From the NCBI GenBank assembly GCA_903827955.1, contig CAIKKJ010000033.1, positions 1 to 43,201 on the forward strand: a DNA stretch of 43,201 nucleotides. Reading direction: 5' to 3'. Under the pieces are notes generated by a model that worked only from the letters and a program-made list of their open reading frames with translations, was not told the DNA's origin and made no database searches. Both the position numbers and the translations under genes were made by a program. Shown piece after piece: positions 23,392 to 32,127 of this stretch (positions are counted from its first letter, which is position 1; each line of letters begins with the position of its first letter). The stretch comes from an uncultured Verrucomicrobia subdivision 3 bacterium. Its GTDB lineage: Bacteria; Verrucomicrobiota; Verrucomicrobiia; Limisphaerales; UBA11358.

Positions 23392-24117
23392 TCAGCCGAA
23401 TGCCGATTTGCCTGCGATGCCGGTGGCCTGGCGGTAGGAACTGGCCTTCACTTCCGCCGGATCAAAGCTCCAGCGCGCGGCCAGCGCAGGGACTTTTTCA
23501 AAATTTGTCTCGGCCTCAAAAATGGTCGCCGCGTGATCGCCGTAGCCAAACGTTTTTACACCAATTTCAATCTCCGGTAACGTCTCGATGCCTTGATGCC
23601 ACGTGGTCTCGCCGGTCCAGGCATAGGCGCGGGTCACGCAACCGTCGTCGAGCCGCGCCCAAGCGTGGTGATGCAGTAGGCGGCTGGCGTGAAAATACTG
23701 CACGTGGCCGAGTTGTTTGCTCAACGCGGTGAGAAAAAGAAATGTCGCATCCACATCGTCGCTCGGATTCGGCAGGCCGAGGCCGGTGATGATGACCCAG
23801 CCGTGGACGCGCGGGCTGATGAAGAATTCGTGGCCGCCCGCCAGCCCTTCCTCCCATGAACACGGCGTGGCGTGGTTCAGGCCGAGTGCCATCTTTACCG
23901 CTTCCGGCGAAACCGAGCGCACGGCCACCCAGCTTTCCGGGCGGCCGGGGGAAGTGGTGTGGAATGACAAAAAATTCAGCGCCGGTTTAAATTTATTTTG
24001 TTCCTGCCGTTCACGCCGATGCACCGCGAGCATCCAGCCGAGGATGACACACCCGACGCCCAGCGCAAGGCCATGCGCGGCGAGCAGCATCAACGGAATC
24101 AGGTCGGTTTGATTCAC
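23392..24117 (-). CDS. Membrane-anchored protein of unknown function
   Basis: A 241-residue protein. One N-terminal membrane segment (about 8-30, LMLLAAHGLALGVGCVILGW) is followed by a basic stop-transfer (HRRERQEQ) and a 200-residue globular domain. Noticeable segments are PESWVAVRSVSPE, CSWEEGLAGGHEFFISP, VHGWVIITGLGLP, LGHVQYF, HHHAWARLDDGCVTRAYAW and the acidic tail. The HHHAWAR and DDGCVTRAYAW pattern looks like a conserved core of an uncharacterised family. I do not assign a function. Confidence 0.65.
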   Translation of the reverse strand: MNQTDLIPLMLLAAHGLALGVGCVILGWMLAVHRRERQEQNKFKPALNFLSFHTTSPGRPESWVAVRSVSPEAVKMALGLNHATPCSWEEGLAGGHEFFISPRVHGWVIITGLGLPNPSDDVDATFLFLTALSKQLGHVQYFHASRLLHHHAWARLDDGCVTRAYAWTGETTWHQGIETLPEIEIGVKTFGYGDHAATIFEAETNFEKVPALAARWSFDPAEVKASSYRQATGIAGKSAFG

Positions 24118-24159
24118 GAGGTGAATTTACGCCTGCGGTGCGCTGCTTCAAAGAAAATT

Positions 24160-24486
24160 TTAGCGGACTGCGGCGGCCAGCCAGTCGAGATATTTTTCGC
24201 CGCCCCCCTGCGGTATCAGCACGAGAAATTCCGGCGTAGTGTAAGGATGCCGGGCGATGATCATTTTTTCCAGCGCCGCCAGTTTTGATTTCCGGGTTTT
24301 GAAGATGAGCAGAATTTCCGCGCCCGATTCAATTTTCCCCTGCCAGTGGTAATGCGATTCGATTTTGGGGATGATGTTCGCGCAGGCGATTAGCTTGGTC
24401 TTCAGCGCCATTTTGGCGAGCGCCCGCGCCGTCTTCAAATCCGGCGCGGTGACGAGGACGAGGGCGAACTTCGCGGCGGACTTCAC
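24160..24486 (-). CDS. cutA: CutA divalent-ion tolerance protein
   Basis: A 108-residue protein of the CutA1 family, trimeric with a PII-like ferredoxin fold. It shows TAPDLKTARALAKMALKTKLIACANIIP, then ESHYHWQGKIESGAEILLIFKT, and the C-terminal HPYTTPEFLVLIPQGG, YLDWL. Cys and His residues in CANIIP and HYHW match the proposed metal site. It starts 3 bp after the stop of the upstream 94-residue membrane protein, so the two are co-transcribed. Confidence 0.93.
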   Translation of the reverse strand: MKSAAKFALVLVTAPDLKTARALAKMALKTKLIACANIIPKIESHYHWQGKIESGAEILLIFKTRKSKLAALEKMIIARHPYTTPEFLVLIPQGGGEKYLDWLAAAVR

Positions 24487-24489
24487 GTT

Positions 24490-24774
24490 TCAGTTCAGCG
24501 TCGAAAAATCACCGAGCGGGCGTGTGAACGTCGCCTCGGCGGGGTGGACGACCAGCGTGTCGGCCGTCGATTTGACGCTGCCGGAAATGGCGGCGAAGGG
24601 CAGAGCCACGGCAAAAATCGCCGTGCCGACCAGTGTGACGGCAAAGCAGCCCGGACGCACCAGCACGAGATCGCCCACGACTTCGAGCGAATTATCCACA
24701 GAGGCGCGCGAGTTACTGACGTCGCCGAAGCAGCAGGTGAATGCGCAAAGGACAAGGATGAGTTTGTTTTTCAT
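24490..24774 (-). CDS. Small conserved exported/membrane protein
   Basis: From the ATG at 24774 the product is 94 residues. MKNKLILVLCAFTCCFG is a signal peptide or first membrane helix. A second hydrophobic segment (about 40-62, FAVTLVGTAIFAVALPFAAISG) follows, then VVHPAEATFTRPLGDF near the end. I recall similar short uncharacterised proteins in proteobacteria with an RPLG-containing tail. An upstream in-frame start (24879) would extend through tRNA-proximal spacer with no support. It precedes cutA by 3 bp. Confidence 0.7.
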   Translation of the reverse strand: MKNKLILVLCAFTCCFGDVSNSRASVDNSLEVVGDLVLVRPGCFAVTLVGTAIFAVALPFAAISGSVKSTADTLVVHPAEATFTRPLGDFSTLN

Positions 24775-24928
24775 GGTCGGAATGGTTGCCAGCAAAATGC
24801 ACCTTCCTGATTTTATTTCAAGCTGATTGTCGCGATTTGATGGTGGAGTTTGTCTTCCTAAGTGTTCTTTGGCACTCACAATCCTGCTTTTGCTGGCTGA
24901 AAGCAGTTAAACCCTTGAAAAGATTAAA

Positions 24929-25003
24929 TGGCGACCCTACCGGGAATCGAACCCGGGCTATTCCCGTGAAAGGGGAATGTCCTAACCGCTAGACCATAGG
25001 GTC
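24929..25003 (-). tRNA. tRNA-Glu (TTC anticodon)
   Basis: The minus strand folds into a canonical 75-nt tRNA: acceptor GACCCTA/TAGGGTC, D-arm GTCTAGCGGTTAGGAC, anticodon stem TTCCC/GGGAA with loop CTTTCAC (anticodon TTC), 4-nt variable loop, T-arm CCGGG-TTCGATT-CCCGG, discriminator G and an encoded CCA. Confidence 0.97.
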
Positions 25004-25101
25004 GCAAAAGGGCGCGAAATATATCAGCCTTATCCAACTTGTCACGCGGAAATTCACGTTTGCTTCACTTCATTTTTTAGCGTAATTTGCCCGCCATTTG
25101 C

Positions 25102-25968
25102 ATGAAGATTTTTATTGATGGAAAATTTTGCAGCGAACGCGACGCCAAGGTGTCCGTGTTCGACCATGGTTTGCTTTACGGCGACGGCGTGTTCGAGGGC
25201 ATCCGCGCCTACAATGGCCGCGTTTTCAAGCTCAAGGAACACATTGACCGCCTGTTTTATTCGGCCAAGGCCATCCTGCTGCAAATTCCGATGACACACG
25301 CGCAGATGATGCAGGCCACCGTCGAGACCATCCGCGCGAACAAATTGCGCGACTGCTACATCCGCCTCATCGTGACGCGCGGCGTGGGCACGCTCGGCTT
25401 GAATCCGCGCAGTTGCAAAAAACCGTCCGTCATCATCATCGCGGGCAAGATTCAAGTTTATCCGCCGGAACTTTACGCGCGCGGCATGGACATCGTGACC
25501 GTGCCGACCGTGCGCAATTTGCACAGCGCGGTGAACCCGGCCATCAAGTCGCTGAATTATCTGAACAACATCCTCGCGAAAATCGAGGCGAACAACGCGG
25601 GCGTGGAAGAAGCCGTGATGCTGAACGCCGAAGGTTTTGTTTCCGAATGCACGGCGGACAATTTATTCATCATCAAGGACGGCGTGCTGCACACGCCGCC
25701 GAATTACGCGGGTGCGCTTTACGGCATCACGCGTGGCACGGTGATGGAACTCGCGGAACAATCCGGCATCAAGGTTTCGGAGACGAACCTGACGCGCTAC
25801 GATTTGTTCAATGCGGATGAATGTTTCCTGACCGGAACCGGCGCGGAAATCATGCCCGTTATCAAGATTGACGGCCGCGTGATCGGCAGTGGCAAGCCCG
25901 GCAAGCTCACACGGAAGCTTACCGAGGAATATCACGCCTTGACGAAAGTTTCCGGCGAGCCGATATAA
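25102..25968 (+). CDS. ilvE: Branched-chain amino acid aminotransferase
   Basis: A 288-residue fold-type IV PLP enzyme catalysing the last step of Val, Leu and Ile synthesis. Signature: VSVFDHGLLYGDGVFEGIRAYNGRVF-like N-terminus (SVFDHGLLYGDGVFEG), PLP lysine Lys149 in AIKSLNYLNNILAK, Glu182 in VSECTADNLF that contacts the PLP nitrogen, and GITRGTVMELA. The ATG at 25102 gives the standard N-terminus; a TTG at 25087 is unneeded. D-alanine or aminodeoxychorismate lyase paralogues are less likely. It lies 4 bp upstream of mcsA. Confidence 0.9.
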   Translation: MKIFIDGKFCSERDAKVSVFDHGLLYGDGVFEGIRAYNGRVFKLKEHIDRLFYSAKAILLQIPMTHAQMMQATVETIRANKLRDCYIRLIVTRGVGTLGLNPRSCKKPSVIIIAGKIQVYPPELYARGMDIVTVPTVRNLHSAVNPAIKSLNYLNNILAKIEANNAGVEEAVMLNAEGFVSECTADNLFIIKDGVLHTPPNYAGALYGITRGTVMELAEQSGIKVSETNLTRYDLFNADECFLTGTGAEIMPVIKIDGRVIGSGKPGKLTRKLTEEYHALTKVSGEPI

Positions 25969-25972
25969 AATT

Positions 25973-26473
25973 ATGCAGTGCTGCGTGTGCAAAGAAAAAC
26001 CGGCGACCGTGCATCTCACACAGATTGTGGGCGAGAAAATGCAGAAGCTGGATTTGTGCGAAGAATGCGCGAAGGCCAAGGGCGTCAATGACCCGACGAG
26101 CTTCGCGATGGCGGACTTGATGCTCGGCCTCGGCGCGTCGCAGGAAATCGCGGAGACGGCGGGCGTGGAATTGAAATGCCCGCGCTGCGGATTTTCGCAG
26201 GCGGATTTCAAAAAGTCCGGCCGCCTCGGTTGCCCGGATTGCTACAAAACTTTCGCCGAAGGTCTATCCAGCCTGCTCAAGACGATGCACAAAGGCACGC
26301 GTCACGTCGGCAAGGCGCCGGAGGCGTTGCGCCAGTCGCGCGATTATGCCGATCGTCTGAAACTGTTGCAGAAAAAACTCGCAAAGGCGATTGACGAGGA
26401 AAATTACGAGGCCGCGGCCGCATTGCGTGATGAGATCAAATCGCTCGGCGGCATAGCGGTGAAGTCGCGATGA
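25973..26473 (+). CDS. mcsA: McsA-like zinc-finger activator of protein arginine kinase
   Basis: A 166-residue protein. The N-terminal cysteine pairs (CCVCKEKPA, LCEECAKAKG) and a second set (CPRCGFSQ, GCPDCYKTF) form two zinc ribbons. The C-terminal UVR motif (KKLAKAIDEENYEAAAALRDEI, about 133-154) resembles UvrB/UvrC interaction motifs. In Bacillus McsA binds and activates McsB. Its TGA overlaps the mcsB ATG (ATGA), giving translational coupling. Confidence 0.93.
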   Translation: MQCCVCKEKPATVHLTQIVGEKMQKLDLCEECAKAKGVNDPTSFAMADLMLGLGASQEIAETAGVELKCPRCGFSQADFKKSGRLGCPDCYKTFAEGLSSLLKTMHKGTRHVGKAPEALRQSRDYADRLKLLQKKLAKAIDEENYEAAAALRDEIKSLGGIAVKSR

Positions 26474-27543
26474 AAGACATTCATTCATTTCTCTGTTCGC
26501 CCGCTGAGTCCACGCACCGCCATGGGCCGCACGACCGCATCGTGATTTCCAGCCGCGTTCGCCTCGCGAGAAATTTGCGCGGCGCGTCGTTTCCCGGCTG
26601 GGCGAAAAAGCCCGAGCGCGTAAAAATTCTCGAAGTCATCCAGCCCGCCGTGAGTTCGTTGCCGGACATGGCGGATTCGTTTGGCGAGGCGATGGATAAT
26701 TTCACCGCGCTGGACAAGCAGATTCTCGTTGAGCGCCATCTCATCAGCCGCGAGCACGCCGCAAAAAATGCCGGCAGCGGCCTCGTGCTGAACCGCGAGG
26801 AAACGTTTTGCGTGATGATCAATGAGGAAGATCATTTGCGGATGCAGGCATTGCGCCCCGGCCTGCAACTGCGCGCCGCGTGGAACGCGATTGACGCCTT
26901 CGATTCCGCGCTGGAAAAAAAATTAGATTTTGCCTTCGACAACGAACTCGGCTACCTCACCGCGTGCCCGACTAATTTGGGAACCGGCATCCGTGTCAGC
27001 GCGATGTTGCACTTGCCCGGCTGCGTGCTGGACGAGCAGATTAATCCGATCATCCAATCCGTCAACAAACTCGGCCTCGCCGTGCGCGGTCTTTATGGCG
27101 AAGGCACTGAAGCGCTCGGAAATATTTTTCAAGTTTCCAACCAGATGACGCTCGGCGAAAGCGAAACGGTTATCGTCGAGCGATTGGAAAAGGTTCTCGC
27201 CCAAATCATTGAGCACGAGCAGAACGCGCGCGAACGCCTGCTCGAAAAGAAACCTAAGACCGTCTTTAACCACATCGGCCGCGCCTACGGAATTTTGGCG
27301 AACGCTCACAGCATTTCATCCAAGGAGACGATGAATCTGCTCTCGTTGCTGAAGCTGGGCGTGGACATGAGCCTGTTCCCTGGCGCGGATCGCACGCTGG
27401 TGGATGAACTTTTTCTCTCTACACAGCCGGCGCATCTGCAGAAGCAGGTTTCCGACAAACTTTCCGCCGAGGAACGCGACCTCATCCGCGCGGACATGGT
27501 GCGTGACCGCCTGAAAAACGTGAGCCGGCCGGTGACAAAGTGA
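26470..27543 (+). CDS. mcsB: McsB protein arginine kinase
   Basis: A 357-residue phosphagen-kinase-fold enzyme that phosphorylates arginine residues in proteins. Recognisable motifs are VISSRVRLARNLRG, NREETFCVMINEEDHLRMQ, the catalytic-Cys loop TACPTNLGTGIR, and GLYGEGTEALGNIFQVSNQ. The C-terminal RDLIRA (336-341) matches the RDxxRA allosteric phosphoarginine site. In Firmicutes phosphoarginine marks proteins for ClpCP. A terminator-like hairpin follows before clpC. Confidence 0.95.
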   Translation: MKDIHSFLCSPAESTHRHGPHDRIVISSRVRLARNLRGASFPGWAKKPERVKILEVIQPAVSSLPDMADSFGEAMDNFTALDKQILVERHLISREHAAKNAGSGLVLNREETFCVMINEEDHLRMQALRPGLQLRAAWNAIDAFDSALEKKLDFAFDNELGYLTACPTNLGTGIRVSAMLHLPGCVLDEQINPIIQSVNKLGLAVRGLYGEGTEALGNIFQVSNQMTLGESETVIVERLEKVLAQIIEHEQNARERLLEKKPKTVFNHIGRAYGILANAHSISSKETMNLLSLLKLGVDMSLFPGADRTLVDELFLSTQPAHLQKQVSDKLSAEERDLIRADMVRDRLKNVSRPVTK

Positions 27544-27599
27544 CTTGGTCTGCTTTTGTTTGGATTTCAACCCGCTGCGTCAAATAACTCAGGTTTTCG

Positions 27600-27632
27600 C
27601 GCCGGATTTTTTTGGGGTCCGGCGGATTTTTC
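27600..27632 (+). terminator. Possible terminator after mcsB
   Basis: A 7-bp stem CGCCGGA/TCCGGCG (27600-27606 with 27618-27624) is followed by GATTTTTCC. It may separate mcsB from clpC transcription, or attenuate it. Confidence 0.5.
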
Positions 27633-27681
27633 CCTCTTGGCATTGGACAAATCTGCCGATTCATAGCAGTATGATTTCAGT

Positions 27682-30204
27682 ATGAGCGAAGAGTCCATGA
27701 GCAATTTTACGCCGCGGGCGCAGCAGGTGCTCGCGCTGGCACGCAAAGAGGCCGACCGCCTCAATCACAACTTTCTCGGCACGGAGCACCTCCTGCTTGG
27801 CCTTATCAAGCTGGGGCAGGGCGTGGCCGTGAATGTTTTACAGAAGATGGGCCTTGACCTAGAGACCGTCCGTCTCGAAGTCGAGAAACAGACGCCGAGC
27901 GGGCCTGATCAAAAAATGATCGGGAATATTCCTTACACGCCGCGTGTAAAAAAGGTCATCGCGCTCGCGCAAAAAGAGGCGAAAAATCTCAACCACACTT
28001 ACGTCGGCACGGAGCATCTTTTGCTCGGCCTGCTGCGTGAAGGCGACGGCGTCGCCGCAAAAGTTCTTCGCGCGCTCGACGTGGACATCGAACAGGCGCG
28101 TCAGGAAATTTTGAAGGAGCTGGATCCGAACTTTGCCGCGCAGGCTGGCGAAGAAGGTCAGCAGCAACCTGGCGAGCCGGGTGCGGAAAAGCAACCCGCT
28201 GCCGCCGGTGAAAAGAAAGGCGATGTTAAGACACCCGCGCTGAAGGCCTTTGGCCGCGACCTCACGGAAATTGCGCGCAAGGGCGACATGGACCCGGTCA
28301 TCGGCCGCAAAAATGAAATCGAGCGAGTCATCCAGGTTCTTTGCCGCCGCACGAAAAACAATCCGGTGCTGCTCGGCGAAGCGGGCGTGGGCAAGACCGC
28401 TATCGTCGAAGGTCTCGCGCAGGAAATCGCCGCCGGCAACGTGCCGGAGCTGTTGCTGAACAAGCGCGTCATCACGCTTGACCTCGCGCTCATGGTTGCG
28501 GGCACAAAATATCGCGGACAATTTGAGGAGCGCATCAAAGCGGTGATGGACGAAATCCGGCGCGCGAAGAATGTCATTCTGTTCATTGACGAATTACACA
28601 CCATCGTCGGTGCCGGTTCGGCGGAAGGCACGATGGACGCGAGCAACATCATCAAGCCCGCGCTCTCACGTGGCGAGATGCAGTGCGTCGGCGCGACCAC
28701 GCTGAACGAATACCGCAAATACATCGAGAAGGATGCCGCGCTGGAACGCCGGTTCCAATCGGTGAAAGTCGAGGCGCCTTCGATTGATGACGCGATTGCG
28801 ATTTTGAAGGGCCTGCGCCACAAATACGAGGAGCACCACAAGGCAGAGTTCACGGACTTGGCCGTTGAGCAGGCCGTGAAACTTTCCGACCGTTACATCA
28901 CGGACAGATTTTTGCCGGACAAGGCGATTGATGTTTTGGACGAAGCCGGTTCCCGCGCGCGCATCAGCACGATGACGCGGCCGCCGGAAATCAAGGCGAT
29001 GGAAGGCGAGATTGAGGAGATCAAGGGCAAAAAAGAAAAAGCCATCAAGAACCAGGATTTTGAAGGCGCGGCCAAGATGCGCGATCTAGAAAAGCAGGCG
29101 AAGGACAAGATGGAAACCCTGCTCAAAGAATGGCGCGCGAAAGGCGACGAGAAGCGCATCAAAGTGGACGAGGAGGAGATTTTGCAGGTCGTCTCGAAGT
29201 GGACGGGCATTCCGCTCCAGCGCATGGGCCAGGGCGAGATGCAGCGCTTGCTGACCGTTGAAATCGAGATGGAAAAAATCGTCGTCGGCCAGCGTGAGGC
29301 GGTGTCCGCGTTGTGCAAGGCGCTCAAGCGTTCGCGCGCGGATTTGAAAGACCCGAAGCGCCCGATTGGGACTTTTCTTTTGCTCGGCCCGACTGGCGTG
29401 GGCAAGACGCTGCTTTCCAAAACGCTCGCCGAGCAGATGTTTGGCGATGCAAAATCGCTCATCCAGCTCGACATGAGCGAATACATGGAGAAGTTCAACG
29501 TCTCGCGCCTCGTCGGTTCGCCGCCCGGTTACGTCGGTTACGAAGAGGGCGGCCAGCTCACGGAAAAAGTGCGGCGCAATCCGTATTCCGTAGTGCTATT
29601 CGACGAAATCGAGAAGGCGCATCCCGATGTCTGGAACATGCTGTTGCAGATTTTGGAAGAAGGAAAACTGACGGACAGCCTCGGCCGCATCGTGAATTTC
29701 CGTAACACCATCATCCTGATGACCTCGAATGTCGGCAGCGACACGTTGCGTAAATCCTCCACGATGGGTTTTGCGGCCATCACGGACGAGGCGACCTACG
29801 AGAAGGCGCGCGAGCGCGTTTTGGATGAGGCCAAGAAAATGTTCCGCCCGGAATTTTTAAACCGCTTGGATGATTTGATCGTGTTCCGCTCGTTCACCAA
29901 GCCCGACCTCATTCAGATTTTGAGTCTGGAAGTGGAAAAAGTTTTGGAACGGCTGCGGAAGAAAAATCTCCGCCTCGAACTCGATGACAGGGCGAAAGAC
30001 TTTCTCGTCGAAAAAGGCTACGATCCGCAATACGGCGCGCGGCCGATGCGCCGTGCTGTCGAACGTTTCTTCGAAGATCCGCTTGCGGAGGAAATTCTCA
30101 AGGGTGCGCTCGTCGAAGGCGACTTGATTCAAGTCACCGCCGATAAAGACAGATTGCTGTTCAACCAAAAGCCCGCCGCGACCGAGGGAGCGGTGGCGAG
30201 CTAA
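27682..30204 (+). CDS. clpC: ATP-dependent Clp protease ATP-binding subunit ClpC
   Basis: An 840-residue Hsp100 unfoldase. The N-domain (1-150) has two GTEHLLLGL repeats, the site that in Bacillus ClpC binds phosphoarginine. AAA-1 has Walker A GEAGVGKT (about 232-239). A UVR-type middle segment is at about 450-477. AAA-2 has GPTGVGKT (about 568-575) and pore-loop [11 protein letters not shown]-terminal D2 small domain follows. The second ATG at 27697 ([10 protein letters not shown]) is an equally plausible start. It sits after mcsAB as in Firmicutes. Confidence 0.96.
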   Translation: MSEESMSNFTPRAQQVLALARKEADRLNHNFLGTEHLLLGLIKLGQGVAVNVLQKMGLDLETVRLEVEKQTPSGPDQKMIGNIPYTPRVKKVIALAQKEAKNLNHTYVGTEHLLLGLLREGDGVAAKVLRALDVDIEQARQEILKELDPNFAAQAGEEGQQQPGEPGAEKQPAAAGEKKGDVKTPALKAFGRDLTEIARKGDMDPVIGRKNEIERVIQVLCRRTKNNPVLLGEAGVGKTAIVEGLAQEIAAGNVPELLLNKRVITLDLALMVAGTKYRGQFEERIKAVMDEIRRAKNVILFIDELHTIVGAGSAEGTMDASNIIKPALSRGEMQCVGATTLNEYRKYIEKDAALERRFQSVKVEAPSIDDAIAILKGLRHKYEEHHKAEFTDLAVEQAVKLSDRYITDRFLPDKAIDVLDEAGSRARISTMTRPPEIKAMEGEIEEIKGKKEKAIKNQDFEGAAKMRDLEKQAKDKMETLLKEWRAKGDEKRIKVDEEEILQVVSKWTGIPLQRMGQGEMQRLLTVEIEMEKIVVGQREAVSALCKALKRSRADLKDPKRPIGTFLLLGPTGVGKTLLSKTLAEQMFGDAKSLIQLDMSEYMEKFNVSRLVGSPPGYVGYEEGGQLTEKVRRNPYSVVLFDEIEKAHPDVWNMLLQILEEGKLTDSLGRIVNFRNTIILMTSNVGSDTLRKSSTMGFAAITDEATYEKARERVLDEAKKMFRPEFLNRLDDLIVFRSFTKPDLIQILSLEVEKVLERLRKKNLRLELDDRAKDFLVEKGYDPQYGARPMRRAVERFFEDPLAEEILKGALVEGDLIQVTADKDRLLFNQKPAATEGAVAS

Positions 30205-30221
30205 ACACAAATTCATCTTCA

Positions 30222-30248
30222 AGCCGCGTTGAAAAACGCGGCTTTTTT
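30222..30248 (+). terminator. Rho-independent terminator of clpC
   Basis: A 9-bp stem AGCCGCGTT/AACGCGGCT with a GAAA tetraloop is followed by a T-run (30243-30248), 17 bp after the clpC stop. Confidence 0.92.
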
Positions 30249-30286
30249 GTTGGCGAAATCCGTCCGCAAAAATTACGCTGTCGCCC

Positions 30287-31168
30287 ATGAAAGGCATCAT
30301 CCTTGCCGGCGGCGCCGGTTCGCGGCTGTATCCGCTCACACTCGTCGCGAGCAAGCAGCTCCAGCCGGTGTTCGACAAGCCGATGGTTTATTATCCGCTC
30401 ACGACGCTCATCGAGGGCGGCATCCGCGAGCTATGCCTGATTTCCACGCCGCACGATCTGCCGCGTTTCAAACAACTGCTCGGCGACGGCTCGCAGTTTG
30501 GTGTGACCATCGAGTATCGCGAGCAGGCTAAACCGGCGGGCATCGCGCAGGCGTTTCTCATCGCGGAAAGTTTCATCGGCCAGGACAACGTGACGCTGAT
30601 CCTCGGCGATAATATTTTTTACGGCGGCGATTCGTTTTACAAAGCGTTTGCAGAATTCAAAAGCGGCGAGACGATTTACGGGTATCACGTCAACGACCCG
30701 GAACGCTACGGCGTCGTGGAGTTCGATGCGGATGGCAAGGCCGTGTCCATTGAGGAAAAGCCGAAGCAGCCGAAAAGCAATTACGCCGTGCCGGGACTTT
30801 ACATCTGTGATAATCAAGTCGTGGACATCGCGAAAAACTTGAAACCGTCGGCGCGTGGCGAATTGGAGATCACCGCCGTGAACGTGGAATATCTCAAGCG
30901 CGGCGCGTTGCGTGTGCAACGGCTCGCTCGCGGTTTCGCGTGGCTGGATGCTGGCACAAGCAGCAGCTTGCACGAGGCGAGCGCGTATGTGCAGACGATT
31001 GAAAAACGCGCGGGCATAAAGATCGGCTGTCCCGAAGAGGCGGCGTTTCGGCAGGGTTTTGTTTCGCTTGCACAACTGGAAAATATTGTCGGCGCGATGC
31101 CGAACTGCGAATACCGCGCGTATCTGGAAACGGAAGTTGTGGCTGAAGCCAAGCGCCTAAAAAATTAA
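30287..31168 (+). CDS. rmlA: Glucose-1-phosphate thymidylyltransferase
   Basis: A 293-residue nucleotidyltransferase making dTDP-glucose from Glc-1-P and dTTP. N-terminal KGIILAGGAGSRLYPLT with SKQLQPVFDKPMVYYPL is the RmlA signature; LILGDNIFYGG carries the metal-binding Asp, and ERYGVVEFD and EEKPKQPKS follow. The length matches RmlA (about 290). It is first in a tight three-gene cluster (2-bp gap to the next gene) for dTDP-sugar synthesis. Confidence 0.95.
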   Translation: MKGIILAGGAGSRLYPLTLVASKQLQPVFDKPMVYYPLTTLIEGGIRELCLISTPHDLPRFKQLLGDGSQFGVTIEYREQAKPAGIAQAFLIAESFIGQDNVTLILGDNIFYGGDSFYKAFAEFKSGETIYGYHVNDPERYGVVEFDADGKAVSIEEKPKQPKSNYAVPGLYICDNQVVDIAKNLKPSARGELEITAVNVEYLKRGALRVQRLARGFAWLDAGTSSSLHEASAYVQTIEKRAGIKIGCPEEAAFRQGFVSLAQLENIVGAMPNCEYRAYLETEVVAEAKRLKN

Positions 31169-31170
31169 TT

Positions 31171-32118
31171 ATGATCCTTCTCCTCGGTGCATCGGGCTAC
31201 ATCGGCGAGGCGTTTGCCACGGAACTGCGGCGGCGCAAAAAAACATTCACCACACTGTCGCGTAGTCAGGTGGATTATTCGCGTTTTGATTTGCTGCTGG
31301 AATTTCTGCGCACGAACCAGCCGACATTCGTCATCAACGCTGCTGGCTACACCGGCAAGCCGAATGTGGACGCCTGCGAGTTGGACAAGGCTGGCACGCT
31401 CGCCGGCAACACGCTGCTGCCGCAGACCATCGCGCACGCGTGCGCGGCGGCAAAAATTCCGTGGGGACACGTTTCGTCCGGCTGCATTTTCAGCGGCGCA
31501 AAGATTTCGGAGGCTGGAAAAGTGCGCACCGAAAAAGACATGACGCAGCCGGCGTTGCACGCGCTGGTTGAAAACAAATCACCGACGGTTATGGGCTTCG
31601 CCGAAGCCGACGCGCCAAATTTTTCCTTCCGCGACCAGCCGTGCAGTTTTTACAGCGGCACGAAGGCGCTCGGCGAGGAAACCATGGTCGGCATTGGCGA
31701 AAGTTACATCTGGCGGCTGCGGATTCCGTTCGATGAATTTGACGGCAAGCGGAATTATTTGAGCAAGGTGCAGCGTTACGCGAAGGTCTATGACAACGTG
31801 AATTCCATCTCGCACCGCGCCGATTTCGTCCGCGCCTGCCTCGACACTTGGGAACTACGCGCACCGTTCGGCACTTACAATGTCACGAATCCCGGCTACG
31901 TCACCACGCGGCACGTCGTGGAGCGGATTGAAAAAATTCTGAAGCCTGCGCGCAAGTTTGAGTTCTGGAAAAACGACGCGGAATTTTACCAGACCGCCGC
32001 CAAGGCGCCCCGCTCGAACTGCGTAATGGACGTTTCCAAGCTGCTGGCGGCGGGCGTGAAAATCCGCAGCGTCGAAGAAGCGCTGGAACATTCGCTGAAA
32101 AACTGGAAGCCAGAATAA
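31171..32118 (+). CDS. NRS/ER-like nucleotide-rhamnose epimerase/reductase
   Basis: A 315-residue SDR enzyme. Rossmann motif GASGYIG (6-12), then TGKPNVDACE (61-70), SSGCIFSG (102-109), catalytic YSGTK (Tyr161, Lys165), TNPG (239-242) and APRSN (279-283). It resembles RmlD broadly. The segments AAGxTGxPNVDxCE, GCIF, TNPG and APRSN are those I remember from plant NRS/ER and RHM C-terminal domains, which perform both 3,5-epimerisation and 4-reduction. The absence of rmlC beside rmlA and rmlB supports that bifunctional role. A monofunctional RmlD-type reductase is the alternative. Confidence 0.75.
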   Translation: MILLLGASGYIGEAFATELRRRKKTFTTLSRSQVDYSRFDLLLEFLRTNQPTFVINAAGYTGKPNVDACELDKAGTLAGNTLLPQTIAHACAAAKIPWGHVSSGCIFSGAKISEAGKVRTEKDMTQPALHALVENKSPTVMGFAEADAPNFSFRDQPCSFYSGTKALGEETMVGIGESYIWRLRIPFDEFDGKRNYLSKVQRYAKVYDNVNSISHRADFVRACLDTWELRAPFGTYNVTNPGYVTTRHVVERIEKILKPARKFEFWKNDAEFYQTAAKAPRSNCVMDVSKLLAAGVKIRSVEEALEHSLKNWKPE

Positions 32119-32127
32119 TTTTCAAAC

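Noticed and set aside
24929-25101. tRNA-associated integration site
   Set aside because: No integrase gene and no direct repeat of the tRNA 3' end seen nearby.
27640-27681. Promoter for clpC (TTGGAC and TATGAT)
   Set aside because: The spacing between these hexamers is 21 bp, too long for a standard sigma70 promoter.
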